From Chrysoperla carnea (Eukaryota; Arthropoda; Insecta; Neuroptera; Chrysopidae): a stretch of 64,000 nt of DNA. The position numbers were made by a program, and so were the translations under genes. The notes under the pieces are model-generated. The model was not told the DNA's origin. It worked only from the letters and a program-made list of their open reading frames with translations, and ran no database searches. Of this stretch, positions 60,120-64,000 are shown piece after piece. Numbering within the stretch: position 1 is the stretch's first letter; each line of letters begins with the position of its first letter. The stretch lies in NCBI RefSeq assembly GCF_905475395.1, contig NC_058337.1:105208368-105272367 (forward strand), given 5' to 3'.

Positions 60120-63100
60120 GATCTTAACAGTAGTTTAAAAAAAAACTGATAGAGGGATTACAATAGAAATAAATACTATAACAATGGATCATTGTTGCAT
60201 GTTGACGATAAATTATTTGCACGCATTAATTAAAATAGAAATAAAATTTCTTCGATATTTCAACATTAATGGATTAGAAAATATTAGAAAATATTCATTC
60301 TCACAACCCAACCTCTACTTCAAATAATTTTTCTTACATTTATTTCCAATTTTTTTTCTAATTACCTTTGAATTTTTTTTATTGAACTTACATAGAATAT
60401 AGAGATGAAGTAAATGTGGTACCTGAGAATGGTTGTGTTAACTGCAGCGTTTACTAATGCGCAATCACAAAAAAGCTGCGAAATTTGTTCACATTAAGAA
60501 CATTTTGGGAACATTAAAAAAAAATCATTTTCCGTTCCTTTTGCAATATAAAATATAAATGCTGAACACCGCGCTAGATTCTAATCATGAAAAAAGACGT
60601 ATTTAAATCATTTTCATGTGGCTGTAATTTAAATATGATTTAGTTTTATAATAACAGATATTTGGTTGCTTTATTTCGGTTGTGCTAATTATTATCTAGC
60701 CTCCTTAAAATTATCTTTTTTGACGTTGCCATATCTTATACCATTTCATGTTAATTAATTTTTTAAAAGTATAACTATTTCAAATAATTCATTAATATTT
60801 TATTGTCAAGGACATTTAATTAATAAAATAAACAAATATGATTATTTAATGATATTTTTAATTTAAAAATCTGATTTATTTGACTAAAAAGATCGAACAG
60901 TTCGATAAACATTAATAATAGACATCCTCAAAGCATCCTGTATTTTAATTTATTTAATTCCAACTATTATTTAAAATAAAATTATTAACCTTAATGGTTA
61001 TTTTAAAAAATATATAAGTATTAATTATATTTTTTGAATATATAATTACAAAAAATAATAATTAATGTCTTTATTATCAATTTGTTGATGTTATCACAAG
61101 CAATAGGATATTATTTTTTTAAATTTTTATGGAAATTATTATTTGATTATTAAGAGATAAATATTATTAGATAAAACATAACGATATAAGCCTCCAGTTA
61201 TCATGAATTTTTAATTTTAGAATCTTTCAATTAATATTGGTGAATTTTTACTTGCTTTTAAGAGAAAATTCGTTTAGTTTACGTAGGTTCTGAAGACAAA
61301 ATCTGTTTTCTTATTTTGATTTTATAACTTCGATTATATTGAACTCAATTCATTTAGAAAATGTTAAATTTGATTAATATATTTTGATAAAAACATAAAT
61401 ATTTATTAATCGAAAATCAGTTGTAAAGTTATAATTTCATTTTTTATTATGTTTGAAAAAAACTGGTATCGTCTTCGTTTTCTTTTTTAATTTTTTGATT
61501 TATTTACATAGCAAGATTTTTACACAAGATTTCCATTTTCAACTTTCAATTTTATATCTCTCTGAAAGATGTTAAACATGGCTTAAAATAATAATTTTTG
61601 TAATAATATGTTTATTTTTAATTATTTAATTTATGTGAGTTGTTTAATAATTTATGAAAGCGATTGATTAACTTACCAAGTAAAATCAAAATAAAAGGTG
61701 TCCGAAAACTCGTCTACTGGACCACAGGAGATGATTGGGGACAAAACGCCAGCAAAATTTCTTTAGCTACAACGATTTAAAAATAAATGTATAAATATAT
61801 TTAAAAGTCATGATTTGATGTGTAGCATTTTTTTAATTTTTTTATTATTCAATTTTACGTTATTTTCAAAGTGAATACGAAAGTTGAAAATTCGGGCTTG
61901 AAAATCAATTAATTTATTTCAATTTTCTGGATAGATAGATAATCCAACTTTCCATGTGGCAAAAACAAAAACAAACCTGAACGTTTAAATCCAAAAAACA
62001 ATTTGGTCTTAAAAGTTGAATTTCAATTTTCTTCAACGCATGTCAAAAGTATAAGTCAATTAATTAAGTGATTGAGAAGACTTATCAAGTGCAATTGAAA
62101 TTCTCAGTATCTTTTAACTATGATTAATTGTATTATTTATTATGTTAATATTGCAAATATTGATGAAACATTATTAAAACTAACCTTTAACTTTTACGTA
62201 ATTAATTTCGTATCCATAATTTAAGATCTGGGTATTACTGGAAATTAAATACAAAAAGCAAAATTTGTAATTGTTAATACCGTCACTTATTTCGCACTAA
62301 TTTGAAGACGTAACCAAACCGCTCTAATAGAGAGCATGGGAATACCCTTTGTTAATGAAACGCTGATATGCAGTTTGTTAGCCAACGGGGATCGATTTTA
62401 TATTTTATTCTCAAATATCACCATAATATTATCGAATTTCTTCCGTAAAGGAAAAATCGATAGATAAACAAGGAGTAGAGGGGATGTGCGCAAAGTATAA
62501 AATTTAGAATTTTTTCAAAATAAAAAATTATTTCGTACTTTTTGATCAGTTGAAGCAAAAAAGTACTCTTGTGATTTTTTTTCTAGGCGATTCGTTTCCA
62601 AAAAAAAAAAAAATTCTTAAAAAATTAGAAATGGAACATTCGTGTTTTTTTTCCAATCTCTGAGGGAATTTGCTTAGTTACCATAGCTCTTGCGCTACAA
62701 ACTTTGTTTAATGTCTAATTGTCACAGTAATATCGTATTATTGATCATATATTATTGTTTTTCTTAAAAAAATATCGGTTGAATCGAACTGCTTGTGGAC
62801 CTAAAAGTACCCCATAGTAATAAACTTTAGAAATGTTTTTCAGAGATCAGAATTGTTCCCTAATCTGTAGTCTAAGTAATTCTGCTCTTTTCAATTGTGT
62901 AATTATACCTGCAATAAAAAACAATTTCACTTCAATTACTTATAAATAAATCTTATTATTTTTTTGTACTCTTAAAGTTAAATAACAATACTAATAATAC
63001 TTTTTTATAAATAAACATAAGTATATAATAATAAACTCTATTAACGATTTGTATAATATTTACATTAATAAACTTACATCTATTACTTTATTTAATTATA

Positions 63101-63285
63101 AATTAATTATTTAAATGAATGTATTACTTAAAGTGTTAAAAAAATTGTGTAATGGATAATTACTTTAAATCTTCTAATTTCATTCTGTCATCTTTAAACA
63201 ACATAAAAAAAGACATGTGTTCAAGTAATTTTATTGATCATCATTTCACACCATGATAGATAAGCCAAGACAAATCAGTGTAACG
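60120..63285. other. AT-rich sequence upstream of COMMD3, no gene recognised
   Basis: No coding region supported on either strand. Very AT-rich from 60780 to 61150 and from 62940 to 63120. The COMMD3 promoter should lie near the left end. Confidence 0.4.
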
Positions 63286-63290
63286 TGGAT

Positions 63291-63517
63291 AAAATTAAAG
63301 AAAAAAAAACTCGTATTAAGATTTAAGATTTTTGTAAAAATGAGAGTCTCAGATTTATCGAACATGATCAAATTCTTGTACGTCAGAACTCGCATAGTGC
63401 TAGATTGGACTAATTACCGAAGAAAATTTGGTTATATAACAACATATTGTTAGATATATAACCAAATTTTTACAAAAATCTTAAATCTTAATACGAGTTT
63501 TTTTTTTCTTTAATTTT
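63291..63517. repeat. nested inverted repeat
   Basis: The outer arms 63291-63340 and 63466-63517 are a nearly perfect 50-bp inversion (AAATTAAAGAAAAAAAAACT, CGTATTAAGATTTAAGATTT). Just inside the right arm lies a second hairpin, AAATTTGGTTATA ... TATATAACCAAATTT (63425-63469). The motif AACAACATATTGTTAGATA occurs inside the hairpin and again right after the outer arm (about 63520). The open frame 63253-63453 over it is spurious. Confidence 0.7.
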
Positions 63518-64000
63518 AAACAACATATTGTTAGATAGGAATAGGAGTATCAGTCAACGAGCGCAAGTCATCACCTCTATATTAGTAAATTTAAAAATAG
63601 TAGAATATCACACTAAGTTTATTAAAATTGGCGTGTTGTAGAGGAAGATCAATCTTTATATGACGCTACGAAGAGCAATATATCGATTTTTGATTAATAA
63701 GCGAAAATATGATATAAGTTTATTCGAATTTCATATTTCGTTTATGGAAATTTAAAAAAAATTTCGCTTGGTTTATCAAAATAAACATATTTTATTCTGT
63801 CTGACAGTTCTTACATTTTAAACTGAAAAACTTCCATGTCTTTGAGGACTAAATACCTATAATTAATAAACATGTGAAAATAAACAATCGGCTGAGTTAA
63901 TTGTTTAAATACCTTATATAAAAAGTATTGAATATCAGTGCTTGTATTATTTATATGTATAAGCTTTAAAAAAAAGAATTCATGAAGGATAAAGTAGCCG

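Overview
This window looks like a piece of a very AT-rich eukaryotic nuclear genome, most likely an insect. The evidence is multi-exon genes with GT-AG introns, AATAAA signals, animal-type orthologues and dense small DNA-transposon remnants (MITEs). Nothing in the sequence fixes the order or species.

Four gene regions stand out. (1) At 4.5-12.5 kb, four tandem plus-strand genes encode charged, repeat-rich proteins, each ending in one C-terminal transmembrane segment (tail-anchored topology). All four share a 3' UTR block around the polyadenylation signal. Copies 2-4 share a block just upstream of the start that contains a tiny upstream ORF beginning ATGGAA. Copy 4 carries an apparent one-base frameshift. 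I do not recognise this family. (2) At 15.7-23.3 kb, three two-exon paralogues (two plus, one minus) encode small secreted Gly/Ser-rich peptides with a conserved signal peptide, a conserved acidic N-terminal segment and a basic C-terminus. An upstream block and TATA box are shared, and in the second copy a 680-bp MITE sits between the two. (3) At 53.1-58.2 kb lies a complete nine-coding-exon vitamin K-dependent gamma-glutamyl carboxylase gene (GGCX); all exon phases join into 688 codons. (4) At 58.7-60.0 kb, convergent with GGCX, lies a complete three-exon COMMD3 gene (209 codons).

The rest, chiefly 24-53 kb and 60-64 kb, contains no gene I can support. It holds inverted-repeat and foldback elements, MITEs with CAG...CTG ends and TA or other target sites, a tRNA-derived SINE-like head in two copies, two related hAT transposase 3' remnants (one directly downstream of GGCX), a LINE C-terminal fragment, several interspersed repeat families, microsatellites and a cluster of four CACGTG E-boxes.

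The best candidates for undescribed biology are the tail-anchored repeat-protein cluster and the secreted Gly/Ser-rich peptide cluster. All functional statements about them are inference; the GGCX and COMMD3 identifications rest on recognised family sequence patterns.
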